NCBI GenBank assembly: GCA_019911785.1 | Contig: JAIOJM010000001.1 | Span: 1 to 17,729 of the forward strand | Length of the DNA: 17,729 nucleotides | Reading direction: 5' to 3' | DNA from: Sulfuricella sp. | GTDB taxonomy: Bacteria; Pseudomonadota; Gammaproteobacteria; Burkholderiales; Sulfuricellaceae | Shown: positions 1 through 8,732 of the stretch, piece after piece | Numbering within the stretch: position 1 is the stretch's first letter | Layout of the letters: each line of letters begins with the position of its first letter | Made by a program: the position numbers and the translations under genes | The notes under the pieces: model-generated | Told to the model about the DNA's origin: nothing | Seen by the model: the letters and a program-made list of their open reading frames with translations, nothing else | The model's database searches: none

Positions 1-89
1 CCCTGGGCGTGGTCGGTCAACCAGTCGACGATTTTGCCCTTGCCTTCATCCCCCCACTGGGTGCCGATTACTACTACATTCTTTGCCAT
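1..89 (-). CDS. purA: Adenylosuccinate synthetase, N-terminal part (runs off the window)
   Basis: Only the first 29 codons are present; the gene continues beyond the left edge. The visible N-terminus begins [12 protein letters not shown] and carries GDEGKGK at residues 13-19, the GTP-binding and catalytic loop of adenylosuccinate synthetase, with Asp14 matching the catalytic aspartate of the family. The enzyme joins IMP and aspartate with GTP in the first step from IMP to AMP, in the cytoplasm. The ATG at 87-89 is preceded by an AAGGA-like ribosome site about ten bases upstream. The gene follows hisZ by 29 bases with no terminator between them, so it is probably read from the same transcript. 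The hisZ-purA pairing is common in betaproteobacteria and makes metabolic sense, because histidine synthesis releases AICAR into the purine pathway. Confidence 0.95.
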   Translation of the reverse strand, partial: MAKNVVVIGTQWGDEGKGKIVDWLTDHAQ

Positions 90-118
90 ACCGATTCTAT
101 CCTTCAACGAATTTTTAT

Positions 119-1273
119 TTAAACTTTGACTACGGCCCAGCCACCATCGCCCTGCACCAGAACGCGGTCGTAATTCAGCTCTTCCCTGTTCATCTCGTGC
201 CCAGGCAAATCCACCACCACCACTTCGCCCTGAACGCGCAAAAGGGTGATTTTATCCTGTAACGCGGGGTCCTGAACATAGGGCGCAAGAATCACCTTCG
301 GCAACGCCGGCGTCGGCTGCGCACCGAGCACGGCGCGCAAATCCATGCTGAAGCCGGTAGCCGGCCGGGAGCGGCCGAAGGTCTTGCCCACTTTGTCGTA
401 GCGTCCGCCCAGAGCGACTGCGTTGGCCCAGCCTGAAGCATAGGCGGCGAACACCACCCCGCTGTGATAGTGGTAGCCACGCAGCTCGGCCAGGTCGAAA
501 CAGAGATGGTGGACACCATCCTGTACCTGGCTACCGATGGTACGAAGATCGTCCAGCGCCTTGCCGATTTCCGGGTAACCGGGCAGATGCCGCTGCGCGG
601 CTTCCAGCGTCTCAACGCCGCCATACAGCCGGGGCAGCAATCGCAGCGCCTCCCTGGAAACCTCATCCAGGGAAGCGGTCAGCTCGGCGAGTCCGGGAAC
701 GTCCTTGCCCTGCATGGCCTGAAACAATTCCATCTCCAGCTCCGGGGAAACCGCTGCGCGCTCGACCAGGCTGTGAAAAATCGCCACATGACCGAGATCG
801 AGCTGTACCGGTCCGACCCCGGCAAGCTGCAGCGCCTTGATCATCAGCAACTGGATTTCCACATCGCTTTCGATGCCGCCGTGGCCGAACAACTCGGCGC
901 CGATCTGCAACGGTTCGCGGGTCTGCATCTGGCCATCGGGCAGTGCGTGCAGGACACTGCCGGCATAACACAGCCTGACCACACCCTGGCGATTCAACAG
1001 GTGAGCATCGATCCGCGCCGTCTGCGGCGTGATATCGGCGCGCAGCCCCATCAGATGGCCGGAAAGCTGGTCCACCACCTTGAAGGTCTTGAGATCCATG
1101 TCGCTACCCGTGCCGGAAAGCAGGGAAGGCAGATATTCCAGCAACGGCGGTACCACCAGCTGGTAGCCACAGGCATGGAACCAGTCGAGCAACTGCCGCC
1201 GCACCCGTTCAAAACGCAGCGCCTGGGCCGGCAGCATGTCCTCGATATATTCGGGAAGTAACCAGTTATGCAT
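119..1273 (-). CDS. hisZ: ATP phosphoribosyltransferase regulatory subunit HisZ
   Basis: This 384-aa protein is a catalytically dead paralogue of histidyl-tRNA synthetase. It has the class II synthetase fold signatures but not the aminoacylation set: [10 protein letters not shown] at residues 78-87 stands where HisRS has RPEGT, followed by GGRYD at 289-293 and ATGFSMDL near 305-312, while the HisRS RGLDYY motif is altered to RGYHYH (265-270). HisZ pairs with the short form of HisG, which lacks its own regulatory domain, to make the first enzyme of histidine synthesis and give it feedback inhibition by histidine. A short hisG is therefore expected elsewhere in the genome. The ATG at 1271-1273 lies four bases after the DUF2065 stop and has no strong ribosome site, which suggests translational coupling. 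The true HisRS, hisS, is also in this window. Confidence 0.95.
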   Translation of the reverse strand: MHNWLLPEYIEDMLPAQALRFERVRRQLLDWFHACGYQLVVPPLLEYLPSLLSGTGSDMDLKTFKVVDQLSGHLMGLRADITPQTARIDAHLLNRQGVVRLCYAGSVLHALPDGQMQTREPLQIGAELFGHGGIESDVEIQLLMIKALQLAGVGPVQLDLGHVAIFHSLVERAAVSPELEMELFQAMQGKDVPGLAELTASLDEVSREALRLLPRLYGGVETLEAAQRHLPGYPEIGKALDDLRTIGSQVQDGVHHLCFDLAELRGYHYHSGVVFAAYASGWANAVALGGRYDKVGKTFGRSRPATGFSMDLRAVLGAQPTPALPKVILAPYVQDPALQDKITLLRVQGEVVVVDLPGHEMNREELNYDRVLVQGDGGWAVVKV

Positions 1274-1277
1274 GGAT

Positions 1278-1463
1278 TCAGTTCATCAGATACAGCAGCA
1301 GCAAGCCGCCCAACATCGAAGTCAGCCCGACGAAGCGCAACTGCCCGTCGGACATTTCAGTCATTTTGCGAAAAGTTTCACGCCACAGGGCTGGCGCCAG
1401 AAAAGGCAAAACCCCTTCCAGCACGAGCATCAGCGCCAAGGCGGCAAGCAGGCTGGTTTTCAC
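1278..1463 (-). CDS. Small two-helix membrane protein, DUF2065 (YjeT-like)
   Basis: A 61-aa protein with two hydrophobic segments, roughly residues 3-24 and 43-60, joined by a short polar loop containing WRETFRKM and GQLRFVG. Length, layout and position directly after hflC match the DUF2065/YjeT family of inner-membrane proteins, whose function is not established. The conserved link with hflK/hflC suggests, but does not prove, a role near the FtsH-HflKC protease complex. The start is a GTG (1461-1463) 22 bases after the hflC stop, with only a weak ribosome site. The stop lies four bases before hisZ. It is easily missed because it is short and starts with GTG. Confidence 0.85.
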   Translation of the reverse strand: MKTSLLAALALMLVLEGVLPFLAPALWRETFRKMTEMSDGQLRFVGLTSMLGGLLLLYLMN

Positions 1464-1485
1464 GGATTATGCCGGATCGGGCGCT

Positions 1486-2352
1486 TTATTTGCCTGGAGA
1501 TTTCAAGTACTTAAAGAACTCCGAACTGGGGTCCAGCACCATCACGTCGCTCTTGTTCTTGAAAGTCTGCCGGTAAGCTTCCATGCTTCGGTAGAAAGCG
1601 TAGAACTCGGGATTACGGCCGAAGGCTTCGGCATAGATCGCAGCCGCCTTGGCATCCCCTTCGCCCTTGGTGCGCTGTGCATCGCGGTAGGCCTCGGCGA
1701 GAATAATCTCGCGCTGACGGTCGGCATCAGCACGGATTTTCTCCGCCTCGCCGGCACCGGTGGATCGCAGTTCGTTGGCTACCCGCTTGCGTTCGGCCTC
1801 CATGCGCTGGTACACCGACTCGCTCACTTCCTGTGGCAGATCCACCCGTTTCACCCGCACATCCAGCACCTGCACGCCTATCGTACGGGCATCGGCATCG
1901 GCCTTCTGACGCAAGATTTCCATGATCTGGTCGCGCTGCCCGGAAACCACATCATGCACGGTACGCTTGCCGAACTCGGCACGCAGACCATCATTGATGG
2001 TCTGCGACAGACGCAGGTGGGCACGCGTCTCGTCACCGCCGACGCTGACGTAGTACTGCTTGACGTCAACGACACGCCACTTGACAAAAGAATCCACCAG
2101 CACGTTCTTCTTTTCCGAAGTAATGAAGCGCTCCGGCTCGGCCGAGGTCAGGGTGAGCACGCGGGTATCGTAAAAACGCACGTTTTGCAGCAGCGGCACC
2201 TTGAAGTACAGACCCGGCTGTTTTTTAACGTCGATAATCTCGCCCAACTGGAAAACAATCGCATTCTGGCGCTGATCGACGGTGAACATGGTCAGGCTGA
2301 GCAGAATAAAGACTGCGATCAGTCCGGTCATGATGGCATTAAGATGTTTCAT
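1486..2352 (-). CDS. hflC: HflC, SPFH-domain partner of HflK and modulator of FtsH
   Basis: A 288-aa band-7/SPFH protein. One N-terminal membrane segment (about residues 6-24) is followed by VDQRQNAIVFQLGEI, the start of the SPFH domain. Further on there is a charged helical region (ERKRVANELR, then repeated Ala-Glu-Arg-rich stretches around residues 195-245) typical of HflC, ending in a FYAFYRSMEAY segment. With HflK it forms a large inner-membrane cage around the protease FtsH that limits access of membrane substrates. Its start overlaps the hflK stop by four bases (ATGA), so the two subunits are translationally coupled. The length is a little below that of E. coli HflC. No oddities seen. 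Confidence 0.95.
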   Translation of the reverse strand: MKHLNAIMTGLIAVFILLSLTMFTVDQRQNAIVFQLGEIIDVKKQPGLYFKVPLLQNVRFYDTRVLTLTSAEPERFITSEKKNVLVDSFVKWRVVDVKQYYVSVGGDETRAHLRLSQTINDGLRAEFGKRTVHDVVSGQRDQIMEILRQKADADARTIGVQVLDVRVKRVDLPQEVSESVYQRMEAERKRVANELRSTGAGEAEKIRADADRQREIILAEAYRDAQRTKGEGDAKAAAIYAEAFGRNPEFYAFYRSMEAYRQTFKNKSDVMVLDPSSEFFKYLKSPGK

Positions 2353-3533
2353 GGACGCACCTCCCGTTCACGGCTGCGGAAGGCTTCGCGCGAGCGCGTC
2401 GTGCTTTCAGTTGCAGGCGCGGCGGCCTCTGGTGCCTTGGCCGGCGGCGCATCCGCCAATCCGGGCCCGGCTCCTGTGCTCTGGATCAGCTTGTCCAGCG
2501 GCAAGTAGAGCAGACTGTTGCCGCCCTTCTGGTCCACCAGCACCTTGCTGGAATTGCTCATCATCTGCTGGACCGTGTCCAGGTACATGCGGTCGCGCGT
2601 CACTTTCGGCGCCTTGCTGTACTCCACCAGGATCTGCTTGAAGCGGCTGGCGTCACCCTCGGCGTTGGCAATCACGCGTTGCTTGTAGCCAAGCGACTCC
2701 TCCACCAGGCGCGAAGCGGCGCCGCGAGCTCGTGGAATCACATCGTTGGCGTAAGCCTGGCCTTCGTTCTTGGCGCGCTCCTTGTCCTGCCCCGCCTTCA
2801 CCGCGTCGTCGAATGCCGCCTGCACCTGTTCCGGCGGCTGGGCGTTCTGCATGGTCACCTTGCTGATGCTGATACCGGTCTTGTAGCGATCCAGAATCTC
2901 CTGCATCAGCTTGGCGGCACGAGCCGCGATTTCGGCGCGCCCCTCATACAATACAAAATCCATTTTGCTCTTGCCCACAATTTCACGAATTGCCGTTTCC
3001 GCGGCCTGGTGCACCGCTTCATCGGGATGGCGGTTGTTGAACAGGTAATCTTCCGGGCTTTTCAGGATGTACTGCACGGCGAACTGGATGTCGATGATGT
3101 TCTCGTCGTCGGTCAGCATCAGCGACTCCTTCAGCATCTTGGTCTTGACGTTGGCGCGGTAGCCCACTTCGACTGTGCGCACCTGCTCCAGATTCACCAC
3201 TTCGGCGCTTTCAACCGGATAGGGCAGATGCCAGCGCGGACCCGGTTGCGTGGCCTCGACAAACTTTCCAAAGCGCAATACCACGCCACGTTCGCCAGCA
3301 TTGACGATGTAAAATCCGCTGCCCAGCCAGATCAGTATCACCAGCATCGGAATAAGCCCCAGCCCGGCCGCCATCTTGCCGCCCGACATGGGGCTCCCGC
3401 CGGCTGGACCACCGCTACCGCCCTTGCCACCGAACAGCGTATTCAGCTTCTGGTTGAAGCGGCGCCACAATTCATCGAGGTCAGGTGGCCCGCCGCTGTT
3501 TTTCTTGCCCCAATCGGGATCATTCCATGCCAT
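2349..3533 (-). CDS. hflK: HflK, SPFH-domain partner of HflC and modulator of FtsH
   Basis: I call 394 residues from the ATG at 3531-3533, giving MAWNDPDWGKK. An in-frame TTG at 3546-3548 would add five residues, but it overlaps the GGAA ribosome site (3543-3546) that sits nine bases before the ATG, so the ATG is preferred. The N-terminal tail is Gly-rich and cytoplasmic, followed by one membrane segment at about residues 54-77, the SPFH domain starting near NAGERGVVLRFG, and a long coiled region. The C-terminal tail (last ~45 residues) is rich in Ala and Pro and ends in charged repeats. HflK assembles with HflC around FtsH in the inner membrane. The gene lies 36 bases after hflX and overlaps hflC by four bases. 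Confidence 0.95.
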   Translation of the reverse strand: MAWNDPDWGKKNSGGPPDLDELWRRFNQKLNTLFGGKGGSGGPAGGSPMSGGKMAAGLGLIPMLVILIWLGSGFYIVNAGERGVVLRFGKFVEATQPGPRWHLPYPVESAEVVNLEQVRTVEVGYRANVKTKMLKESLMLTDDENIIDIQFAVQYILKSPEDYLFNNRHPDEAVHQAAETAIREIVGKSKMDFVLYEGRAEIAARAAKLMQEILDRYKTGISISKVTMQNAQPPEQVQAAFDDAVKAGQDKERAKNEGQAYANDVIPRARGAASRLVEESLGYKQRVIANAEGDASRFKQILVEYSKAPKVTRDRMYLDTVQQMMSNSSKVLVDQKGGNSLLYLPLDKLIQSTGAGPGLADAPPAKAPEAAAPATESTTRSREAFRSREREVRP

Positions 3534-3542
3534 GTTATTTTT

Positions 3543-3546
3543 TTCC
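3543..3546 (-). promoter_or_regulatory. Ribosome binding site that decides the hflK start
   Basis: GGAA on the minus strand lies nine bases before the ATG at 3531-3533. The competing upstream TTG overlaps this site, so the ribosome site supports the shorter hflK. Seen directly; use of the site is inferred. Confidence 0.6.
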
Positions 3547-3569
3547 AAAAAACAAACTGATTCGTAAGG

Positions 3570-4712
<1,143 letters not shown>

Positions 4713-4721
4713 TTAAGAATT

Positions 4722-4961
4722 CTAATCCTCGGCGGGAGGCTCAAAGGACATGCTCACGGGACGCACCGGCACTACCGTGGAAATCGCGTGTTTGTAGACC
4801 ATCTGGGTAATGGTGTTTTTCAACAGCACGACGTACTGGTCGAATGACTCGATCTGGCCCTGAAGCTTGATACCGTTTACCAGATAGATGGAAACGGGCA
4901 CATGCTCTTTACGCAAGGCATTTAAAAACGGGTCTTGTAATAGCTGCCCTTTCGCGCTCAT
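4722..4961 (-). CDS. hfq: RNA chaperone Hfq
   Basis: A 79-aa Sm-like protein that forms a hexameric ring and pairs small RNAs with mRNAs. Family residues are visible: Gln9 and Asp10 near the proximal U-binding pore, Phe40 and Tyr43, and the Sm2 signature YKH at 56-58. The rim patch reads R17-K18-E19-H20 rather than the RRER of E. coli, a variant I recall in other betaproteobacteria such as Neisseria. The C-terminal tail after the Sm core is very short (about ten residues, acidic, ending PPAED), so the long disordered tail of E. coli Hfq is absent. GGAG lies five bases before the ATG. A separate promoter precedes it (5050-5077), giving an AT-rich leader of roughly 80 bases that could allow autoregulation, which is known for E. 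coli hfq but only inferred here. Confidence 0.98.
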   Translation of the reverse strand: MSAKGQLLQDPFLNALRKEHVPVSIYLVNGIKLQGQIESFDQYVVLLKNTITQMVYKHAISTVVPVRPVSMSFEPPAED

Positions 4962-5049
4962 GATTTCTCCAATACGTTGTTATGGTTGATTTTGGATGGC
5001 TACTTTACTTGATCTTTCAAAAGGCTGCCAGCAACATCCACTATATATT

Positions 5050-5077
5050 ACTATATGGGAAAATCAGCGCATTTCAA
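5050..5077 (-). promoter_or_regulatory. Predicted sigma70 promoter of hfq
   Basis: On the minus strand, TTGAAA (5072-5077) and TATAGT (5050-5055) are separated by 16 bases; each hexamer matches the consensus at five of six positions. It lies in the 129-base AT-rich gap between the c-di-GMP gene stop (5091) and hfq (4961). Transcription would begin near 5043, leaving a leader of about 80 bases. This would uncouple hfq-hflXKC from the genes upstream. No hairpin-plus-U-run terminator was seen in the gap. Confidence 0.6.
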
Positions 5078-5090
5078 GATGGCAACGCGC

Positions 5091-7325
5091 TTATATCTCG
5101 GGACGGCCAAAATAATCGCCCTGTCCCCAGTCCACCCCCATGTCGCGCAGCATATCTGCCGTTTCACGATCTTCGATACACTCCGCGATAGTGGTGATTC
5201 TCAATTTCTTCGATAGTACGATCATGCTTTCCACCATCGCGCGCACCCGTTCGTTGCTGGTCATGTTGCGTACCATCCAGCCTTCGATCTTGAGGAAGCT
5301 CACCGGCAGTTCCGCCAGGTAGAGGAAAGAAGAATAGCCGCTACCAAAATCATCGAGCGCCAGGCGGAAGCCGAAATCCAGCAGGGGCTGCAAGTCACTT
5401 CGTATGCGCTCAAAATCCGTCAATAATTGGCGCTCGGTAATCTCGAACACCACCGGTTTGTAGCCGGGAAAGTCGATATTGCAGGTGGAACAAAACTGCA
5501 TGGCCCCGCCCAGAAGCTCATCCACCAAATCCTTGCGCGCAAGGAACTGGGGCGAAAGGTTGATGAAATGGGCGAAACCAGGATCGTGCCCTGCCGTCAG
5601 GTTGACCGCGCAACGAGACATCGCATGGCGCGTAATGGCGTGATCCACCTCGTGGATCAGGTTGATGCCCTCCGCCGCCTCGATGAATTCGCCGGCGGCA
5701 AGAACGGAACCATCGGGCTGAACCAGGCGCGCCAGCGCCTCATCTGCCACCAGCCTGCGGGTAGTCAGGTCCACCATGACCTGGTAGGCGGCAACGACAC
5801 GGTTCTCCTTCAGGGCGCGCTGTAGCATCCCGGCGCGCCACAGCGTGCGCGTACCCGACGAACCGCAGCCTGATTCGGCGATGACCACGCAGTCACGCCC
5901 CCTGCGCTTGGCCTCGTAGAGGCAGTTATCCGACTCCGATATCACCCGGTTAATATCCTCATCGCCCGCCTGGCACACGCCTATACCGAAGCTGGCGGTA
6001 ATTTCCATACTACCCTGGCTGGTCTTCAGCGACTGCGCCTTGATCGCCTCGCGTATCCGCTCCGTCGCGGCAAGCGCATCGGCTTGGTTGGATTGGTGCA
6101 GGAACAGGATGAATTCCTCCCCGCCCCAGCGCGCCAGCCAGTCACCCTCGCGCAGGGCGTGGCGCATGATGTGCGAAACCTGCTGCAGCACTTCATCGCC
6201 TACGCCATGCCCATAATTGTCGTTGATCAGCTTGAATCGATCCAGATCGCAGGTGGCGACGGAAAATCCGATGCCATCGCGCTTGGCACGCGCGATCTCT
6301 TCGTTGAAACGCAGTTCCGCAGCACGCCGGTTCGGCAATCCGGTCAGTTCGTCGGTGAGCGCCTGCGTTTCCAGCTTCTGTCGCTGCTTGAGCTGCAGCA
6401 ACATCTGGCTGAACCAGGCCGCAAGCAACTCCATGAACGCCTCGTCACCCCGAGAAAACTTCCCCTCAGCCAACGGCTCCTTCCGCAAGAAAACCAAGGT
6501 TCCATAGAATTGCTCCCCGACCCAGAGCGGGATACCGGCGTAGGCATGGATGCCAAAACTGGCCACCGCCTTCGCCAACTCCGGTTTTTCACTTGCCCCC
6601 ATGTCTGCGATGAAGATGCCACGATTCTCGTCGGCGACATGCTGGCACAGCTTCTCCAGCGGACAGGCTTGCTCTGCCTGGAACATGCCAAGCGTGTCCA
6701 CCAGATACGCCAGAACGAAATGCTCGCCGACCTTCTCGCTCAACAGTGCCGCATCCATCTCCAGGGTATCCATCCCCAGCCGGAGCATCATCTTGACCTT
6801 CTCGCCTTCGGAACGGGTGCGGCTGGTCGCGATCTGCCACAGCACTTGCAGGCGCGCGGACTGGTCCCTTACGGTCATCAACAGTCGTTCCCGCTCGCTC
6901 ACATCGATCGCCAGACCATGACGAATGACCTCACCGGTTTCGTCCGTCTGCTCGAATTCAGCGAGCGACAGCCACAGCGGCCGTCCCTTGCGATTTACGA
7001 ACTTCCGAACCAACTGCGCCACTTCGCGGATTTCCAGTTGCTGGGTGACATCGGGAAGGGCTCCACGTTCCGCCAGAAGATTGCTCCAGGGATGGCCCAC
7101 CACCTCGCCTTCCTCCATGCCCAGCATGTCAAGGAAAGTCCTGTCGGCCGCCACGACCACATGATCCCGGGCACGCACCGCATAGGTGCCCGCATGCGCC
7201 GCCGTCAACAGCAATTTTTCACGGTTCTTCACTAAAGCCCCCAGCCTTTGCTGAGCATCGGACAGGGATGCGCACAAATTGTCGATCTCGCCCATCCCGC
7301 TGCTCGGCAGCTCTGTCTTCTTCAC
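5091..7325 (-). CDS. PAS-GAF-GGDEF-EAL cyclic-di-GMP turnover protein
   Basis: A 744-aa protein with no membrane segment, so probably cytoplasmic. Order: PAS-like sensor (about residues 36-148), GAF-like domain (165-310), GGDEF (320-483), EAL (495-742). The GGDEF half keeps the active loop GGEEF (401-405) and the product-inhibition site REGD (392-395), five residues upstream. The EAL half keeps EALAR (Glu529), NLS (Asn589), FEITE (Glu628), DDFGSGYSS (Asp658/659), Lys679, Glu715 and QG (Gln735); the usual KID reads KIE (679-681). Both synthesis and breakdown of c-di-GMP therefore look possible; the net activity cannot be read from sequence. Start: GTG at 7323-7325 is eight bases from GGAG (7334-7337), while an in-frame GTG at 7329-7331 is only two bases from it and would add two residues. 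No dedicated partner adjoins it except the unknown gene upstream and hfq downstream. Confidence 0.93.
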   Translation of the reverse strand: MKKTELPSSGMGEIDNLCASLSDAQQRLGALVKNREKLLLTAAHAGTYAVRARDHVVVAADRTFLDMLGMEEGEVVGHPWSNLLAERGALPDVTQQLEIREVAQLVRKFVNRKGRPLWLSLAEFEQTDETGEVIRHGLAIDVSERERLLMTVRDQSARLQVLWQIATSRTRSEGEKVKMMLRLGMDTLEMDAALLSEKVGEHFVLAYLVDTLGMFQAEQACPLEKLCQHVADENRGIFIADMGASEKPELAKAVASFGIHAYAGIPLWVGEQFYGTLVFLRKEPLAEGKFSRGDEAFMELLAAWFSQMLLQLKQRQKLETQALTDELTGLPNRRAAELRFNEEIARAKRDGIGFSVATCDLDRFKLINDNYGHGVGDEVLQQVSHIMRHALREGDWLARWGGEEFILFLHQSNQADALAATERIREAIKAQSLKTSQGSMEITASFGIGVCQAGDEDINRVISESDNCLYEAKRRGRDCVVIAESGCGSSGTRTLWRAGMLQRALKENRVVAAYQVMVDLTTRRLVADEALARLVQPDGSVLAAGEFIEAAEGINLIHEVDHAITRHAMSRCAVNLTAGHDPGFAHFINLSPQFLARKDLVDELLGGAMQFCSTCNIDFPGYKPVVFEITERQLLTDFERIRSDLQPLLDFGFRLALDDFGSGYSSFLYLAELPVSFLKIEGWMVRNMTSNERVRAMVESMIVLSKKLRITTIAECIEDRETADMLRDMGVDWGQGDYFGRPEI

Positions 7326-7417
7326 AAGCACCTCTCCACACAGGCTCTATAGGAAGCCCCCAGGATGAGGAACACCCTGGCGCCGAAGCGCGCAAGGGAA
7401 GGCGCTTTTCTGGATTC

Positions 7418-7446
7418 ACCATAACCCGGAAAAATGTTCATCTCAA
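7418..7446 (-). promoter_or_regulatory. Possible sigma70 promoter of the GGDEF-EAL gene
   Basis: In the ~125-base gap after the 389-aa gene, the minus strand has TTGAGA (7441-7446) and TATGGT (7418-7423) with a 17-base spacer. The -35 box is good (5/6) and the -10 box weak (4/6). A five-bp AT-rich stem (ATGTT/AACAT) followed by five T residues overlaps the -35 region and could act as a weak terminator for the preceding gene. A GCGCC/GGCGC inverted pair lies further downstream in the leader. All of these are weak and only suggestive. Confidence 0.3.
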
Positions 7447-7451
7447 CATGA

Positions 7452-8621
7452 CTACTCTTCAGGCCAGTAGTCGGTGGCAATACCATCGCCCAGATCGGCT
7501 TCGATCAGACGCCTGCGCACTTCGAGCAATCGTTCAATTAATCGGGGTTCCTGTTTTTCGTAGGCACTCGCATCGGCAACACGGTTAACCACTACGCCGA
7601 GCAGTTCAGTAATCGCGTTGCCGATCGAATTCTGGCTGATCGTAACGATCAGCTTGCCTTCGTCATTACGATAGATAAGTTGCTTGAACGCGGGCTGCCA
7701 GCGTATGGCATTGGCGTATTTTGCATCAACGATGCAGTGGTCGCGCACCTTCTTCGCCGTCTTCAGAAAGTCATTGTTGAACAGCAGCACGCTCTCCACT
7801 TCATCCGGGTAATAGGCGTCGGTCGGGAGCGGCGCGTTGCGAGTGGAGACCTGCGAGAAGAAGGTGCGGTAGAAATCGATGAACCCCTTCAGCACCTCAT
7901 CGTACTCTTTCCAGAAACGCACATCTTTCAGGGCCGCCGCGCCCCCCTGAATCTCCCAGCTGGGCAGACCCTGCGGGTAACCCGTCAGCGCGATGCATGC
8001 GTCGGACTCGCTGGCGGGCTTGAGAATTTCCAGATCCAGCGCCTTGTCGAAAAACTCGCGGTAAACATCATGCATATAAGCCTGAAACAGGCTGTGCTGA
8101 CCGCCATCGGTCAAATTGGGATTTTTTGAATCAGCCGACTTGGCGCTACGCAGTTCATCCTTGGGAAAAACAATGAAGTGATTGTGCAACATGCGGATGC
8201 TGGGCACACCCGGAGAGGTCAGCGGCCAGGTGGCATCCAGGCTCGCCTCGCCCGCCAGGATCAGCGCCTCGTCCGGATCGGGGTATTGCTCCAGCATGTA
8301 ATCGATGATGATCTGATTCATCCGGTTCCACACATGCTTCACATTGTCCGGCACTTGGGTGCGACGCACCGGCCGGCCCAGCGGATTGAGGATGCATTGC
8401 GAGGTGTTGTAGATAATCGAGGTATCGAATTCGTTGCTGTGCCCCAAGGCCTTGCGATACAGCAACAGATTTTCCTCGTTCATCAACAATCCATTGTTGT
8501 GCATCAGATCGTTGAGATTTTCGGTACTGTTGAAAAATTCGTTGTGCTTCATCCCCTCCGGCACTTCAAGGGGGATGGGGCGGAAAGGCGTGGTGATTTC
8601 GCGGGGGCCGGATTGCGTCAT
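7452..8621 (-). CDS. Conserved-looking protein of unknown function (389 aa)
   Basis: I do not recognise this family. The 389-aa product has no signal peptide and no membrane segment, so it is probably cytoplasmic. It has balanced composition and few cysteines (76, 209, 296). The longest beta-like stretch is SIRMLHNHFIVFPKD (141-155), in which HNHF (146-149) followed by FPK is faintly like the HxH...P strand of HIT-superfamily nucleotide hydrolases and transferases, but no other HIT feature was found. Other notable stretches are LTGYPQGLPSWE (212-223) and a charged helix near the C-terminus (about 359-376). The ATG at 8619-8621 has GGAA six bases upstream; a second ATG (codon 24, MKHNEFF) is a possible alternative, with a GGAGG only two bases away. 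It lies between der and the GGDEF-EAL gene, separated by more than 100 bases on each side, so it may be its own unit. Being coding is well supported by length and normal composition. Confidence 0.8.
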   Translation of the reverse strand: MTQSGPREITTPFRPIPLEVPEGMKHNEFFNSTENLNDLMHNNGLLMNEENLLLYRKALGHSNEFDTSIIYNTSQCILNPLGRPVRRTQVPDNVKHVWNRMNQIIIDYMLEQYPDPDEALILAGEASLDATWPLTSPGVPSIRMLHNHFIVFPKDELRSAKSADSKNPNLTDGGQHSLFQAYMHDVYREFFDKALDLEILKPASESDACIALTGYPQGLPSWEIQGGAAALKDVRFWKEYDEVLKGFIDFYRTFFSQVSTRNAPLPTDAYYPDEVESVLLFNNDFLKTAKKVRDHCIVDAKYANAIRWQPAFKQLIYRNDEGKLIVTISQNSIGNAITELLGVVVNRVADASAYEKQEPRLIERLLEVRRRLIEADLGDGIATDYWPEE

Positions 8622-8644
8622 ACTGGTTCCAGTTTTAGGTGCCG

Positions 8645-8732
8645 TAATGGGTGATGAGTGATGAGTGATGGGTGAGGTGAAAAAGCAAGGTTGACGCGGT
8701 TTTGACTTTCCACATCCCCCATCACCCTATTA
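8645..8732. repeat. Heptamer-based inverted repeat between der and the 389-aa gene
   Basis: The left arm has a seven-base periodicity on the plus strand (GGGTGAT, GAGTGAT, GAGTGAT, GGGTGAG from 8649). The right arm (8713-8732) is the imperfect reverse complement of the array's start, pairing TAATGGGTGATGAGTGATG with about 16 of 19-20 positions, and it includes the der stop codon. As RNA it could fold into a hairpin just after der. The same unit recurs on the other side of der. Seen directly; role unknown. Confidence 0.7.

Noticed and set aside
119..1273. hisZ as a second or degenerate histidyl-tRNA synthetase
   Set aside because: The catalytic RPEGT and RGLDYY motifs are replaced in the way typical of HisZ, and a complete hisS is present in the same window.
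1366..2508. Plus-strand open frame (380 codons) opposite hflC
   Set aside because: Antisense shadow of hflC and the hflK end; no promoter, ribosome site or protein motif of its own.
6084..7235. Plus-strand open frame (383 codons) opposite the GGDEF-EAL gene
   Set aside because: The minus-strand frame contains unmistakable PAS, GAF and GGDEF motifs; the plus-strand product has none.
7381..7414. GCGCC/GGCGC inverted pair followed by TTTT on the plus strand, resembling a terminator
   Set aside because: The T-run is on the plus strand, where no gene ends; on the minus strand it lies inside the leader of the GGDEF-EAL gene and the stem is short.
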